Source: Aliidiomarina sp. B3213
Lineage (GTDB): Bacteria; Pseudomonadota; Gammaproteobacteria; Enterobacterales; Alteromonadaceae
Length of the DNA stretch: 64,000 nt
NCBI RefSeq assembly: GCF_003290085.1
Contig: NZ_QMKJ01000002.1
Location: 744,001-808,000, forward strand
Direction of reading: 5' to 3'
Part shown: positions 34,773 to 44,712 of the stretch, piece by piece
Position numbering within the stretch: position 1 is the stretch's first letter
Layout of the letters: each line of letters begins with the position of its first letter
Translations under genes and position numbers: made by a program
Notes under the pieces: generated by a model
The model's database searches: none
What the model was told of the DNA's origin: nothing
What the model saw: the letters and a program-made list of their open reading frames with translations, nothing else

Positions 34773-35612
34773 TTACTGCTTACGTTCACGCAACAGACTT
34801 TTAAGTTCGCCTAACTGCTTTTCAACACTGTCGACTTGATCGCGAATGTGCTTAATGTCGCCTGCTTCGCCTTGGTCGTGCTCGGCATCGAATGCTGCGC
34901 TTTCCTTTTGCATCACTTCTAAAACGATACCTATCATCATGTTCAAGAAAATAAATGCACTAATGAAGATAAAGCTCACGTAATACAACCACGACATGGG
35001 GTAAACAGCCATGGTTTCGTACATAATTGCTGTCCAACTCTCAAATGTAGCTACGCGGAACAGCGTGAGCATAGCAATAGAGATGTTTTCCCAATAGAAC
35101 GGGTTTATGTCTTGGAAGATAAAGCTGCCAATTGCGCCGTAGATATAGAAAATAATAAACATGAACAGCGCAACATAAGTCATGCGCGGCAAAGCTTTGA
35201 GAAAGGCGTTCATGAGTAGGCGCAGTTCCGGCACCATACTTACTAAACGAAGTACCCTAAATACACGCAGCAAGCGCGCTAGCAATACCGTTTGGCTTTG
35301 GTCGACCGGCATAAGGCTGGCGACCACAATTACGAAGTCGAAAATATTCCAGCCCGACTTGAAGAAGTCGATAAATCGACGCTCAGCCATAATACGAATG
35401 GTAATCTCGAACAAGAAGAACAGCGTGACTGCCCAATCGAGAATATTCAGAGCACTGTCGAAACGACTTACTTCATCGTAAGTTTTAGCGCCGACCATAA
35501 GGGCCGACAGAACAATGATAGAAATAACGACTGTTTCAAATATTTTATTGGCACGCAGCTCTAACAACCGCGCTTGCCAACCGGCAGCGGCTCGCTCTGT
35601 TCTTTCATTCAT
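34773..35612 (-). CDS. Bacterial voltage-gated sodium channel (NaChBac/BacNav family)
   Basis: A 279-residue ion channel subunit that would form a homotetramer in the inner membrane. Six helices: S1 about 25-43, S2 58-76, S3 87-103, S4 110-126 with arginines every third residue (113, 116, 119, 122), S5 144-166, S6 207-234. The pore loop reads TFESW at 189-193, matching the TLESW sodium filter of NaChBac with Phe for Leu. A C-terminal coiled coil (about 252-275, VDSVEKQLGELKSLL) is the usual tetramer bundle. It starts 22 bases after mnhG on the same strand, so it is almost certainly the last gene of the Mrp antiporter operon. Confidence 0.9.
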   Translation of the reverse strand: MNERTERAAAGWQARLLELRANKIFETVVISIIVLSALMVGAKTYDEVSRFDSALNILDWAVTLFFLFEITIRIMAERRFIDFFKSGWNIFDFVIVVASLMPVDQSQTVLLARLLRVFRVLRLVSMVPELRLLMNAFLKALPRMTYVALFMFIIFYIYGAIGSFIFQDINPFYWENISIAMLTLFRVATFESWTAIMYETMAVYPMSWLYYVSFIFISAFIFLNMMIGIVLEVMQKESAAFDAEHDQGEAGDIKHIRDQVDSVEKQLGELKSLLRERKQ

Positions 35613-35634
35613 GAATGATTTCTCTTACAACGAA

Positions 35635-35991
35635 TTAGGAGTCAGCCTCTTTGTCTTGCTCTTCTTCAGGCTGTTGTTCTGTATGTTTGGCCTTATGCTG
35701 AACTTTCAAGTGCAAGGCTGCTTTGGCAACAATGTGAGCACTAGCGGGTGCGGTAATGAACAAAAACAAAGTGATGAGCAACTCTTGAAACTGAAATTGG
35801 TGCTCCATTTGCGTGAAATACAGCATAGACCCTAAGATCATACCGCCAACACCAAGAGTTGTAGCCTTCGTTGGACCATGTAAACGGCGGAAAAAGTCTG
35901 GCAATTTTGCCAGGCCAATAGAGCCGACTAACGCGAAAAAAGCGCCGAACAGAAGAAAAACCGAAACTGTAACTTCAACCCATAGTGGCAT
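35635..35991 (-). CDS. mnhG: Mrp-type Na+(K+)/H+ antiporter subunit G
   Basis: A 118-residue small membrane subunit with three helices. LPDFFRRLHGPTKATTLGVGGMILGS (about 29-54) is the classic MnhG/PhaG signature, split here between LPDFFRRLHG and TKATTLGVGG. The charged C-terminal tail (KHTEQQPEEEQDKEADS) is longer than average. Sixth gene of the operon, 20 bases after mnhF. Confidence 0.92.
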   Translation of the reverse strand: MPLWVEVTVSVFLLFGAFFALVGSIGLAKLPDFFRRLHGPTKATTLGVGGMILGSMLYFTQMEHQFQFQELLITLFLFITAPASAHIVAKAALHLKVQHKAKHTEQQPEEEQDKEADS

Positions 35992-36011
35992 AAGCTTTCC
36001 TTTGTCCTGAA

Positions 36012-36281
36012 TTATTCAATGATGTCGCCACGAAGAATATACTTCGACACCGCCACTGTACCGACAAAGCCCATCATGGCAATAAGCATGGCGGATTCAA
36101 AAAATATAAGCGACGACTGCATAATGCCGAGCAATACAATTAAAGCAATTGTGTTGATGTACATAGTGTCTAGGGCGAGGATGCGGTCTGGCAATGTAGG
36201 CCCTTTCGCCAACCGATAAAGGTTCAACAACAAGGCGATACTAAGCGCAACGATACATATAGTTATCACTGTGGGTAACAT
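36012..36281 (-). CDS. mnhF: Mrp-type antiporter subunit F
   Basis: An 89-residue, three-helix subunit. RLAKGPTLPDRILALDTM is the family hallmark. It overlaps mnhE by 16 bases. Together with E and G it belongs to the small-subunit module that holds the large antiporter-like subunits. Confidence 0.92.
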   Translation of the reverse strand: MLPTVITICIVALSIALLLNLYRLAKGPTLPDRILALDTMYINTIALIVLLGIMQSSLIFFESAMLIAMMGFVGTVAVSKYILRGDIIE

Positions 36282-36769
36282 TCGAAAATCTCCTTCAGTG
36301 GCTGCTCGTAGCGTTGTTTAATCAAATTAATTTCCGCTTCTATATCGTTCACGTTTAACGCATGCACAATTAGCCGTTTACGATCTGGACTTAAGTCTGC
36401 GGAAACGGTGCCAGGTGTAAGTGAAATGGTTCCCGCTAACACTGAAATAGTGAAATCGTTTTCTATTTCTAACGGAATATCGAAAAACGCTGCATTAAGC
36501 TTGTCGCTTGGCCCTAAAATTTGCTTCGCTACCACAAAGTTCGCCACCATAATGTCGCCTGTTACTTTGATGATATACCAAATAAGGTGTAGCGGTTTAT
36601 GCACCTTTACAGCATTGGGCCAGAAGTCTTGCACTAAGTAAGGAATAAGAAGCGCCAGAAAGGTACCTAGTAAAAAGTGCCCCGGAGAAAAGCTGTTCAG
36701 CACCATCCAGGTGATCAGCATGAGTAAGCTTAATACCGGATGCGGAATAATACGTTTTTTATGGCTCAT
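36266..36769 (-). CDS. mnhE: Mrp-type antiporter subunit E
   Basis: A 167-residue subunit with two or three N-terminal helices and a cytosolic domain. The conserved block FTISVLAGTISLTPGTVSADL is split here around the membrane border and is the MnhE marker. It overlaps mnhD by 4 bases and mnhF by 16, which indicates translational coupling. Confidence 0.92.
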   Translation of the reverse strand: MSHKKRIIPHPVLSLLMLITWMVLNSFSPGHFLLGTFLALLIPYLVQDFWPNAVKVHKPLHLIWYIIKVTGDIMVANFVVAKQILGPSDKLNAAFFDIPLEIENDFTISVLAGTISLTPGTVSADLSPDRKRLIVHALNVNDIEAEINLIKQRYEQPLKEIFECYPQ

Positions 36770-38271
36770 GACGGTACCACCTCAAACCCAAATACCGCGT
36801 TGTAATAGAGCTGCGTATCCATAAGCTGCTCACCCAAACCTTTCATATATTGCAAGATAGGTTCGGCCAAAACGACTAGTGAAAGCATTAAACCAATTAG
36901 CATAACTAAGCTTAACCACGCACTTTTCGGAATAGCTGGTGCGCTATTTTTCGGCTCATTTACGCGCCAGAAAAAAGTACTACCCGTACGAACTGTCGCG
37001 ATTAGCGTAGCTAAACTTGCCAGCAAAATGGCAGACCAATACCAAACTTGGGCTGCGCCACCGTCTACCGAACTTAATAGCAACACTTTACCAAAGAAAC
37101 CGCTCAGGGGAGGCATACCAATAAGCGCGATGAGCGCAATAACAAATACAATACCTACGCTACGGTAACGCTTCATTTGTGGGCCGCGGACAATACTGTC
37201 TTGCATACTACCGCGCTGAGTAGCAATTACGTCGGCGAGTAAAAACAGTAATGCAGTTATCCACGTTGAGTGCAGCATGTAATAGAACAACGCCTGCATA
37301 GAGGCTTCGTTGTGAATAGCTATTGCACCCAACATCGTGCCCACCGACACAATAATGGTATAGGCAATTTGAATTCTGAATTTTCGTGCGCCCAGTACAC
37401 CTATCGCACCGGCAGCCATAGTCGCAATCGCAATTGGCCATAGCCACTGTAGCACCGTTTCACCCACGGCCGATGGCAAAAAGATCATTCCGTGAACACG
37501 AACAATAGAATAAATGCCGACCTTGGTCATAATGGCAAACAGCACAGCTACCGGAGCACTTACACTCGAGTAGGCTTTTGGAAGCCAGAAATACAGCGGT
37601 AGCATTGCAGACTTAAGGCCGAATACCATGAGCAGTATAAGCGCAGCAGCAGACAAAATTGCCGTATTCTCAGGCGGTAAGCTTGTCATACGCTCGGCTA
37701 AATGAGCCATATTCAGCGTACCGACCAAGCCATACACAATACCCACACCCAAGATGAATAAACTGGAGCCGACGAGGTTAAGTAAAACATAATGCAGTCC
37801 AGCTTTCGCACGGTCTTTGCCGCCACCGTGCAGCAATAGAGCATAGGACGCTATAAGCATCACTTCGAAAAATACGAATAGGTTAAATAAATCTCCAGTG
37901 AGGAAGGCGCCGTTGACCCCCATGACCAAGAACTGAATCAACGCTTGTAAGTTGTCGGCACGCTCGTCATTTCCACGGAAGCAATAAATAACGGCTGCAA
38001 CCACTAACATGGCATTGAGCAAGACCATTAGGCTGCTTAGCCTATCGGCGACTAGAATAATGCCGAACGGAATTTCCCAGTTACTCAGCGAGTAAACTTC
38101 TATTACTCCGCCTGCAGACTGCTGTACTAAGCTGAAGCTAAAGTACAACAGAGCCAATGCTGAAATCAGGCTAATGCCACGCGTTATTTTCAAACTGCTA
38201 CGCGCTAAAAACACCAATAAAATGGCGGTTAATGCAGGAAGCAATATAGGTGTTATCACTAAATGACTCAC
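36766..38271 (-). CDS. mnhD: Mrp-type antiporter subunit D (NuoN/NuoM-like)
   Basis: A 501-residue membrane protein with about 14 helices of the complex I antiporter-like family. Conserved features are FVFFEVMLIASYALLLHGG (glutamate in TM5) and LKSAMLPLYFWLPKAY (lysine and proline in the discontinuous helix region). It carries protons or sodium together with subunit A. It overlaps mnhC and mnhE by 4 bases each. Confidence 0.93.
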   Translation of the reverse strand: MSHLVITPILLPALTAILLVFLARSSLKITRGISLISALALLYFSFSLVQQSAGGVIEVYSLSNWEIPFGIILVADRLSSLMVLLNAMLVVAAVIYCFRGNDERADNLQALIQFLVMGVNGAFLTGDLFNLFVFFEVMLIASYALLLHGGGKDRAKAGLHYVLLNLVGSSLFILGVGIVYGLVGTLNMAHLAERMTSLPPENTAILSAAALILLMVFGLKSAMLPLYFWLPKAYSSVSAPVAVLFAIMTKVGIYSIVRVHGMIFLPSAVGETVLQWLWPIAIATMAAGAIGVLGARKFRIQIAYTIIVSVGTMLGAIAIHNEASMQALFYYMLHSTWITALLFLLADVIATQRGSMQDSIVRGPQMKRYRSVGIVFVIALIALIGMPPLSGFFGKVLLLSSVDGGAAQVWYWSAILLASLATLIATVRTGSTFFWRVNEPKNSAPAIPKSAWLSLVMLIGLMLSLVVLAEPILQYMKGLGEQLMDTQLYYNAVFGFEVVPS

Positions 38272-38618
38272 CGATTAGCCTCCTTTACGTCGTCTACCGA
38301 GTCTTTACCATCTACATGGTCGTTGCCTAAGTCTGCGCGAGCTCGAAGCGCCAGTACTACGACAAACGCAGTCATCGCAAAACCAATAACAATTGCGGTG
38401 AGTACTAACGCCTGAGGCAATGGATCGGTATAGGTATCCGAAGCATTCACAACTGGCGGCGAATTATATTGAATGCGCCCCATTGTGAATAGAAACAAGT
38501 TTACGGCGTATGTCAGCAAAGTGAGGCCCATTACTACCGGGAACGTACGCGACCGTAGAATTAAATACAGCCCTGTTCCGGTAAGCACAGCAATAACAAT
38601 GGCGATCAAAATTTCCAT
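38268..38618 (-). CDS. mnhC: Mrp-type antiporter subunit C (NuoK-like)
   Basis: A 116-residue, three-helix subunit. YLILRSRTFPVVMGLTLLTYAVNL and DPLPQALVLTAIVIGFA are diagnostic for MnhC/PhaC and NuoK relatives when taken in pieces. It follows the AB fusion by 9 bases and overlaps mnhD by 4. Confidence 0.92.
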   Translation of the reverse strand: MEILIAIVIAVLTGTGLYLILRSRTFPVVMGLTLLTYAVNLFLFTMGRIQYNSPPVVNASDTYTDPLPQALVLTAIVIGFAMTAFVVVLALRARADLGNDHVDGKDSVDDVKEANR

Positions 38619-38627
38619 ACTTACTCC

Positions 38628-41408
38628 TTAATCGTCAACGCGAGCTGTGGTGGTGAGCTTGCCGATATACGCCAAAATCAGCAATGTTGTTGCAACCACG
38701 GTTAAATACACGCCTAAGTCGAACGGTAACGCAGAAGATATTTCAAACTTCCCAACAATAGGCCACTCAATGTAGGTATAGGTAGAAGTTAGGAATGGGT
38801 ATCCTAAGAACCAACTTCCAACTCCGGTAATTGCCGCTATGAGCACACCTGCAGCTATCCAATTCGGATAATTAAACTGAATGCGTTCCCGTATAAACCC
38901 GACACCACTGGCCACGTACTGCAAAATGAGGGCAATACTGGTAATTAGACCGGCAATAAAGCCACCGCCTGGCGCGTTGTGTCCACGCAAGAAGATAAAC
39001 ACGGAAACCATCAGTGCCAGTGGCAAAATCATGCGCGCCATCATTGACAGTAGAGGAGGATGTCGCACTGGGTCCCAAGGTCTACCTTCTTTATCAGTAA
39101 GCGGCAATGGCAAATATAGGTTTCTGAGCAAGGTCGCGATGCCTAAGCCAGCGATGGCCAACACAATAATTTCGCCAAATGTGTCGAAACCACGGAAGTC
39201 GACCAGAATCACGTTTACAACGTTGTAACCGCCGCCTTCTGGTTTTGCGTTTTCTAGGTAGAAGTTAGAGATAGAGTCTATCGGGCGCGTAAGAATACCG
39301 TACGCTAACACGCCAATACCAATACCCGCCAAACCAGAAATGCTGGCGTCGCGCCAAACCCGTTTTTGAGAAGACTCGTTAGGGGTTTGCTGCGGCAAGA
39401 AATAGAGCGCCAGCATCAGCAGAATAATAGTAACAACCTCTACTGAAAGCTGTGTCATTGCAAGGTCTGGGGCCGAGAAGCGAGCGAACAGTATAGACAC
39501 CATAAGTCCGGCTACACTTAAAATAAGTAAACCACCAAATCGGTTATGGTGAATAAGCACTGTTCCGAAAGCCGCAATAATAAGCACCACCGACGCAACC
39601 GCAGCAACAATGTCGAGCTCTGTAATTGCGACGGAACCGGAAAGTGAGCTTATCGGCAGCAGCGCATAGACGATCATGGCCACTAACATGACAATGGCTA
39701 TGGCAAAGTAACGCTGTAACGAGCCATTTTCCACACGGGTAACCAGCTGGGTAAACTCCGACATAATGCGCGTTACAGTGCCTTCAAATATATGAAGCTC
39801 ATTAAAAGGCTTACGCTTTTTATACCAAGCTAGTAATTTTCCTTTCTGGGTATACAGCAATAAACCACCGACTAAAGCAATCACGCTCATCAGTAATGGC
39901 GCATTAAAGCCATGCCAAATTGCGATATGGTAAGGCTCTTGGGCGTAACCTAAAACCGCGCTGCCTACCGTATTCACGAACGCATCTGCAAGGTGTGGGG
40001 CGATACCCACAACCACACAAATGGCGACCATAATGAACATAGGCAGCAACATGAGTTTTGGTGGCTCGTGAGGCGGTTTAGGCGTTTTCTTTGCTTCACC
40101 GGTGAAAAACACATTCAATACAAAACGCGTTGAATAGTAAACCGAGAATAAGGCAGCAAACGTAGCGATTACGGGTAGCAACCAGCCAAAACTGCCAAAC
40201 TGAGGTACATGAAGTACCGACTTCAGCATCATTTCCTTACTTAAGAAACCATTAAACAGCGGAACCCCGGCCATCGCGGCACCGGCCAATATCGATAAAA
40301 TACCGGTGATAGGCATAAACTTATACATGCCTTGTAAGACGCGTAAATCGCGCGTGCCCGTTTCGTGGTCCACAATGCCCGCAGACATGAACAATGTTGC
40401 CTTAAATGCAGCATGGTTAAGAATATGGAAAATACCGGCAAGCACTGCGACTTCGGTGCTGATACCAAATAACAACGTAATTAAACCCAAATGGCTGACG
40501 GTGGAGTATGCAAGCAACCCCTTTAAGTCGTGCTTAAACATCGCCATTGCGGCTGCAAACACCATGGTTATCAAACCTGTGGAGGTCACAATCAACACCC
40601 ATAAGTCTGTGCCTGCTATTGCCGGGTGTAGTCTTGCAAGCAAGAAAATACCCGCTTTTACCATGGTTGCGCTGTGCAGGTATGCGGAAACAGGCGTAGG
40701 CGCTGCCATAGCGTGCGGCAACCAAAAATGAAATGGGAACTGCGCTGATTTAGTAAAGGCTCCGAGCAGGATAAGCACAAGCATCACTGGATACAGCTCG
40801 TGAGCGATAATCACCTCATGCATGGCAAAAATGTCTGTCAGCGTGTAGCTGCCAGCGATTTCACCTAATAGGATAACCCCTGCTAGCAGTGCTAAACCAC
40901 CACCGCCAGTTACAGCAAGCGCCATTCTTGCGCCTTTTCGTGCGTCTGAATTGTCTTGCCAATAACCAATCAATAAAAACGAGGTAATACTGGTCAGTTC
41001 CCAGAATACGAAAAGTAAAAGCACATTGTTAGACAGCACAATACCCAGCATTGCGGTCATAAACATCAGCAATAAGGTGTAAAGCTTACCTAGGCTGTCT
41101 TTTTCGCTGAGATAAAACCTGGCGTACCAAACCACGAACAGTCCGATACACAAAATAAGAAGCGCAAACATAAGGCTAAGCGCATCAATTCGGAACTCGA
41201 GGTTGAGCCCCATGCTGGGGAGCCAAGGGAGAATAACTTCTTGAGTTTGCCCTTGGAGTACGGACGGTAGAAACGAGAAAGCCAAGCCGACAGCGATCAA
41301 CGGCGGAATAAGGGTCACAATTAAATTAAAATTGCGACCGAATCGCTCCGTCAATCGAGGCACCCATGCCAATAAAATGGGTAAAAAAACAATCACTAAA
41401 AGGGCCAT
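38628..41408 (-). CDS. mnhA: Mrp-type antiporter fused subunits A and B
   Basis: A 926-residue inner-membrane protein. Residues about 1-640 form the NuoL-like MnhA part (FVFWELTSITSFLLIG; KSAQFPFHFWLPHAM; HDLKGLLAYSTVSHLG), then an MnhA C-terminal region, and the last 130-150 residues (ARMILPLALMVSVFIFLRGH, then NAPGGGFIAGL) are MnhB. The AB fusion defines the six-gene Pha/Mrp group 2 type found in Rhizobiales and many marine gammaproteobacteria. It starts the operon, 25 bases after a clear promoter, with AGAGGA before the ATG. Confidence 0.93.
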   Translation of the reverse strand: MALLVIVFLPILLAWVPRLTERFGRNFNLIVTLIPPLIAVGLAFSFLPSVLQGQTQEVILPWLPSMGLNLEFRIDALSLMFALLILCIGLFVVWYARFYLSEKDSLGKLYTLLLMFMTAMLGIVLSNNVLLLFVFWELTSITSFLLIGYWQDNSDARKGARMALAVTGGGGLALLAGVILLGEIAGSYTLTDIFAMHEVIIAHELYPVMLVLILLGAFTKSAQFPFHFWLPHAMAAPTPVSAYLHSATMVKAGIFLLARLHPAIAGTDLWVLIVTSTGLITMVFAAAMAMFKHDLKGLLAYSTVSHLGLITLLFGISTEVAVLAGIFHILNHAAFKATLFMSAGIVDHETGTRDLRVLQGMYKFMPITGILSILAGAAMAGVPLFNGFLSKEMMLKSVLHVPQFGSFGWLLPVIATFAALFSVYYSTRFVLNVFFTGEAKKTPKPPHEPPKLMLLPMFIMVAICVVVGIAPHLADAFVNTVGSAVLGYAQEPYHIAIWHGFNAPLLMSVIALVGGLLLYTQKGKLLAWYKKRKPFNELHIFEGTVTRIMSEFTQLVTRVENGSLQRYFAIAIVMLVAMIVYALLPISSLSGSVAITELDIVAAVASVVLIIAAFGTVLIHHNRFGGLLILSVAGLMVSILFARFSAPDLAMTQLSVEVVTIILLMLALYFLPQQTPNESSQKRVWRDASISGLAGIGIGVLAYGILTRPIDSISNFYLENAKPEGGGYNVVNVILVDFRGFDTFGEIIVLAIAGLGIATLLRNLYLPLPLTDKEGRPWDPVRHPPLLSMMARMILPLALMVSVFIFLRGHNAPGGGFIAGLITSIALILQYVASGVGFIRERIQFNYPNWIAAGVLIAAITGVGSWFLGYPFLTSTYTYIEWPIVGKFEISSALPFDLGVYLTVVATTLLILAYIGKLTTTARVDD

Positions 41409-41432
41409 GCTGTCGATAGTCCTCTACCTGTG

Positions 41433-41460
41433 TTTATAAAAAATTAAATTAGCATATCAA
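41433..41460 (-). promoter_or_regulatory. Promoter of the Mrp-sodium channel operon
   Basis: On the minus strand TTGATA (41455-41460) and TATAAA (41433-41438) are spaced by 16 bases, in AT-rich DNA between cysK and mnhA. Transcription would start about 41426, giving a leader of some 18 bases. No terminator is visible between cysK and this site, so some read-through from cysEK is possible. Confidence 0.6.
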
Positions 41461-41487
41461 TGACGAAAAATCTGCGATTACCGGTAT

Positions 41488-42456
41488 TTATGGGTTCAAT
41501 TCTTGCTCGCTAAACACATTCTCAAACAACGGAGTGCTTAAATAGCGCTCTGCCGAGCTTGGTAATATCGCCACAATGGTTTTGTCTTTATATTCTGGAT
41601 TATTTTGCAACAAGTCTGCAATTGCAGAAACTGCCGCGCCGGTTGAAATCCCTGCCAATATACCTTCTTCTCGCATGAGCCTATGCGCCATTGCCATAGC
41701 ATCTTCATTGCTCACCGTAAGCGCCTGGTTCACCAACGAGATATCGAGGTTTTTCGGCACGAAGCCAGCGCCAATGCCCTGAATTTTGTGCGGTGCAGGT
41801 GTAAGCTCAACGCCTGCCATAGTTTGAGTGATCACAGGTGACGACTCCGGCTCCACAGCAATAATCTCAACATTTCCGCCCTTCTCGGTATTAAAATACG
41901 TAGCAACACCGGTGATGGTTCCACCTGTTCCTACACCCGCAACGAAAACGTCGGGCAACTTTCCTAGCGATTTTTCGATTTCAGGACCCGTGGTTTTTAC
42001 ATGGATCTCTGGGTTCGCTGGGTTGTCGAACTGGCGTAATAAAACATATTTTTCAGGTTCATTTTCTGCAAGCTCTTCAGCCCGCTGAATAGCGCCTTTC
42101 ATACCCAGTTCTGCTGGCGTAAGTTCCAGCTTTGCACCCAATGCTTTAAGAAGCTTTCTGCGCTCTAAGCTCATTGAGCGCGGCATGGTAAGGGTAATAC
42201 CGTAGCCCCGTGCAGCTGCTACGTAAGCCAAAGCAATACCGGTATTTCCAGAGGTTGCTTCTACGAGTTCTTTACCTGCCGTTAAAATGCCTTTCTTCTC
42301 AGCATCCCATATCAAGTTTGCACCCAACCGACACTTCACGCTTCCAGAAGGGTTACGGCTTTCCATTTTGAGATATACATTACCTTCTACCACACGGTTT
42401 AATTTAACCAGCGGTGTGTTGCCAATACTTTCCGAGTTGTCTTGATATACCGACAT
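41488..42456 (-). CDS. cysK: Cysteine synthase A (O-acetylserine sulfhydrylase)
   Basis: A 322-residue PLP enzyme making cysteine from O-acetylserine and sulfide. The PLP lysine is Lys41 in [19 protein letters not shown] binds the substrate carboxylate and GTGGTITG the PLP phosphate. The overall match is closer to CysK than CysM ([29 protein letters not shown]). ATG 42456 is chosen over 42483 because it gives the usual N-terminus [10 protein letters not shown] after 8 residues and clears the end of cysE. It lies 10 bases after cysE. Confidence 0.92.
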   Translation of the reverse strand: MSVYQDNSESIGNTPLVKLNRVVEGNVYLKMESRNPSGSVKCRLGANLIWDAEKKGILTAGKELVEATSGNTGIALAYVAAARGYGITLTMPRSMSLERRKLLKALGAKLELTPAELGMKGAIQRAEELAENEPEKYVLLRQFDNPANPEIHVKTTGPEIEKSLGKLPDVFVAGVGTGGTITGVATYFNTEKGGNVEIIAVEPESSPVITQTMAGVELTPAPHKIQGIGAGFVPKNLDISLVNQALTVSNEDAMAMAHRLMREEGILAGISTGAAVSAIADLLQNNPEYKDKTIVAILPSSAERYLSTPLFENVFSEQELNP

Positions 42457-42466
42457 GCCTACATTC

Positions 42467-43282
42467 CTAAATTTGTGGGTCAAACTTGTCCATTGCTTTT
42501 TCTCTAGACTTCGCCGCTTGCTTTTCGGCTTTTACAAAGTCTTCGTCTTCAACTTCTATGGGCGGAATTTCAGAGCAAACGTCACCACCAAGCTTGTTTA
42601 CCGCACAACATATTTCGCTGACGCGCTCGTCCATAAGGTGAACATGGTCAAGCATGCGGCCAATGGCTGTTGCTACAGGGTCAGGGTTATCCGCCGACAC
42701 AGCGTACGCGTCGAACCCATATTTTTCCGCAATTTCCTTGCGCTTTTCTCTTGCGTCTTTATCGGCAGGTGAGCTCACCACACGCCCAGGAATACCCACA
42801 ACGGTAGCCCCTTCTGGCACGTCTTTCACAACAACAGCGTTAGAACCAATACGTCCATTTTTATGCACAATAATAGGACCCAGCACCTTTGCGCCTGCTC
42901 CGATGACTACACCGTCTTGTAACGTTGGATGTCGTTTTCCTGCTTTCCAACTTGTTCCGCCCAGTGTTACACCGTGGTAAATCGTACAATCGTCACCTAT
43001 TTCTGCGGTTTCGCCAATCACTACGCCCATACCATGGTCGATAAAAAATCTACGCCCTAGCTTAGCCCCAGGATGTATCTCTACTCCGGTAAACCAGCGA
43101 GCCAAGGTAGACACAAAACGAGCGAGCCATTTCAGCTTCCACTTCCAAAGCACGTGGCTGAATCTATGAACCCAAATTGCATGCAGCCCTGGGTAGTTCG
43201 TCAACACTTCAAAAAAGTGACGTGCCGCAGGGTCTCGTTTGTAAACACTTGCTATATCTTCTCTAATGCCCCGAAAAAGCAT
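42467..43282 (-). CDS. cysE: Serine O-acetyltransferase
   Basis: A 271-residue hexapeptide-repeat acetyltransferase that makes O-acetylserine for cysteine synthesis. The helical N-terminal part ([16 protein letters not shown]) is followed by a left-handed beta helix with [20 protein letters not shown] and the catalytic [13 protein letters not shown] loop. The C-terminus is charged and ends DKFDPQI, so the Ile tail that docks into CysK is present. This fits a cysteine synthase complex with the cysK product 10 bases downstream. Confidence 0.93.
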   Translation of the reverse strand: MLFRGIREDIASVYKRDPAARHFFEVLTNYPGLHAIWVHRFSHVLWKWKLKWLARFVSTLARWFTGVEIHPGAKLGRRFFIDHGMGVVIGETAEIGDDCTIYHGVTLGGTSWKAGKRHPTLQDGVVIGAGAKVLGPIIVHKNGRIGSNAVVVKDVPEGATVVGIPGRVVSSPADKDAREKRKEIAEKYGFDAYAVSADNPDPVATAIGRMLDHVHLMDERVSEICCAVNKLGGDVCSEIPPIEVEDEDFVKAEKQAAKSREKAMDKFDPQI

Positions 43283-43395
43283 GACGAAGTGTTCCTTTTT
43301 CCAGTTAATTGTCGTTGCAGTGCAACGGGCTATAAGCCTAGTATAACGATGAACGTATTTCTCGGTGAAGCTTAGTTTAACCTGAGGAGGTTACC

Positions 43396-44697
43396 GTGGT
43401 CCGAAATTTCATCTTAATCTTAGGTGCGCTAGCCGCACTTGTTTTACCGCAAGTTGCATTTGCGCAAAGTGAAGCAGTCACGCTTATTCACGCTGGCGTG
43501 CTTATTGACGGCACAGAGAGCAGGCCGCAAGAAGACGTCACTATTCGTATTCAAGGTAATAGAATTGTGGGCGTTGAGTCTGGATTTCAACGGGCGAGAG
43601 GCAATGAAACTGTAATTGACCTAAAAAATTCGACTGTCATGCCAGGCTTTATCGACATGCACACTCATCTAACTAGTCAGTTAGGTCCCGGCTCTTACAT
43701 GAACCGTTTTACCCAAAATGCCACCGACGTTGCCTTGCAGTCTGTGCAATATGCAGAGCGGACCTTAAACGCTGGCTTCACTACTGTCCGCGATTTAGGG
43801 GACAGTTTTGCTGCAAGTATCGCGCTTCGCGACGCCATTAACCGTGGCATCATTGAGGGACCTCGCATTTTCACCGCCGGTAAGTCCATTGCAACCACAG
43901 GTGGCCATGCAGACCCTTCGAATGGCTTTCGTGACGGCTTAGTCGACACTCCAACGCCAGCAGAGGGTGTTGCCAATGGTCCGTTAGAAGCACGCCAAGC
44001 GGTTCGAGCCCGTTACCAAGAAGGCTCAGACTTAATTAAAATCACCGCGACTGGCGGCGTATTAAGCTTAGCGGCAAGTGGCGACAATCCACAGTTTATG
44101 ATGGACGAGCTGGAAGCTATTGTAGAAACGGCTCGTGACTACGGCATGCGTGTAGCCGTTCATGCCCATGGTAAAGAGGGTATGTTACGTGCCATTCGAG
44201 CCGGTGTGGACTCAATAGAGCATGGCACTTACATGGACGAAGAAGTTTTTGCAGCGATGCGTGAACACGGCACTTGGTATGTACCCACCATTACTGCCGG
44301 TAAGTCGGTTGCTGAAAGGGCTGAAATAGAGGGCTTTTTCCCTGAACAAGTACGCCCCAAGGCGAGAGCTATTGGTCCTTTAATTCAAAGTACGTTTGGT
44401 CGCGCTTATGAAGCTGGCGTTCGTATTGCTTATGGCACCGACGCAGGTGTGTTTGACCACGGCGAAAACGCACGTGAATTCCAATATATGGTTGAAGCCG
44501 GTATGCCCGCAATTGAAGCCATTCGTGCTGCAACAAGCTCTGCCTCTCAACTCCTAGGTCAGTCAGAGAATTTAGGAACCATCGAGGAAGGAAAATTCGC
44601 AGATATCGTTGCGGTAGAAGGCAACCCATTGAGCAACATTGAGTTGCTGCAAAATATTTCGTTCATTATGAAAAATGGCGAAGTTTATCGCCAATAA
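43396..44697 (+). CDS. Exported metal-dependent amidohydrolase (prolidase/imidazolonepropionase-like)
   Basis: A 433-residue amidohydrolase-superfamily protein with a signal peptide (ending AFAQ) and GTG start at 43396 after a strong GAGGAGG. Metal ligands: HxH in FIDMHTHLT (His89, His91), the bridging Lys in SDLIKITATGG, histidines in VAVHAHGKEG and SIEHGTYMD, and Asp in YGTDAGVF. This pattern matches Xaa-Pro dipeptidase and Sgx-type carboxypeptidases acting on Xaa-Arg/Lys or Xaa-Pro dipeptides. A periplasmic dipeptidase role is likely and goes well with the other exported peptidases here. A terminator follows. Confidence 0.88.
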   Translation: MVRNFILILGALAALVLPQVAFAQSEAVTLIHAGVLIDGTESRPQEDVTIRIQGNRIVGVESGFQRARGNETVIDLKNSTVMPGFIDMHTHLTSQLGPGSYMNRFTQNATDVALQSVQYAERTLNAGFTTVRDLGDSFAASIALRDAINRGIIEGPRIFTAGKSIATTGGHADPSNGFRDGLVDTPTPAEGVANGPLEARQAVRARYQEGSDLIKITATGGVLSLAASGDNPQFMMDELEAIVETARDYGMRVAVHAHGKEGMLRAIRAGVDSIEHGTYMDEEVFAAMREHGTWYVPTITAGKSVAERAEIEGFFPEQVRPKARAIGPLIQSTFGRAYEAGVRIAYGTDAGVFDHGENAREFQYMVEAGMPAIEAIRAATSSASQLLGQSENLGTIEEGKFADIVAVEGNPLSNIELLQNISFIMKNGEVYRQ

Positions 44698-44712
44698 TCC
44701 GTTGAAAGCATA

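Noticed and set aside
41480-41500. tRNA T-arm-like GGGTTCAATTC
   Set aside because: It lies at the cysK stop and has no acceptor or anticodon arms around it. No tRNA was found in the window.
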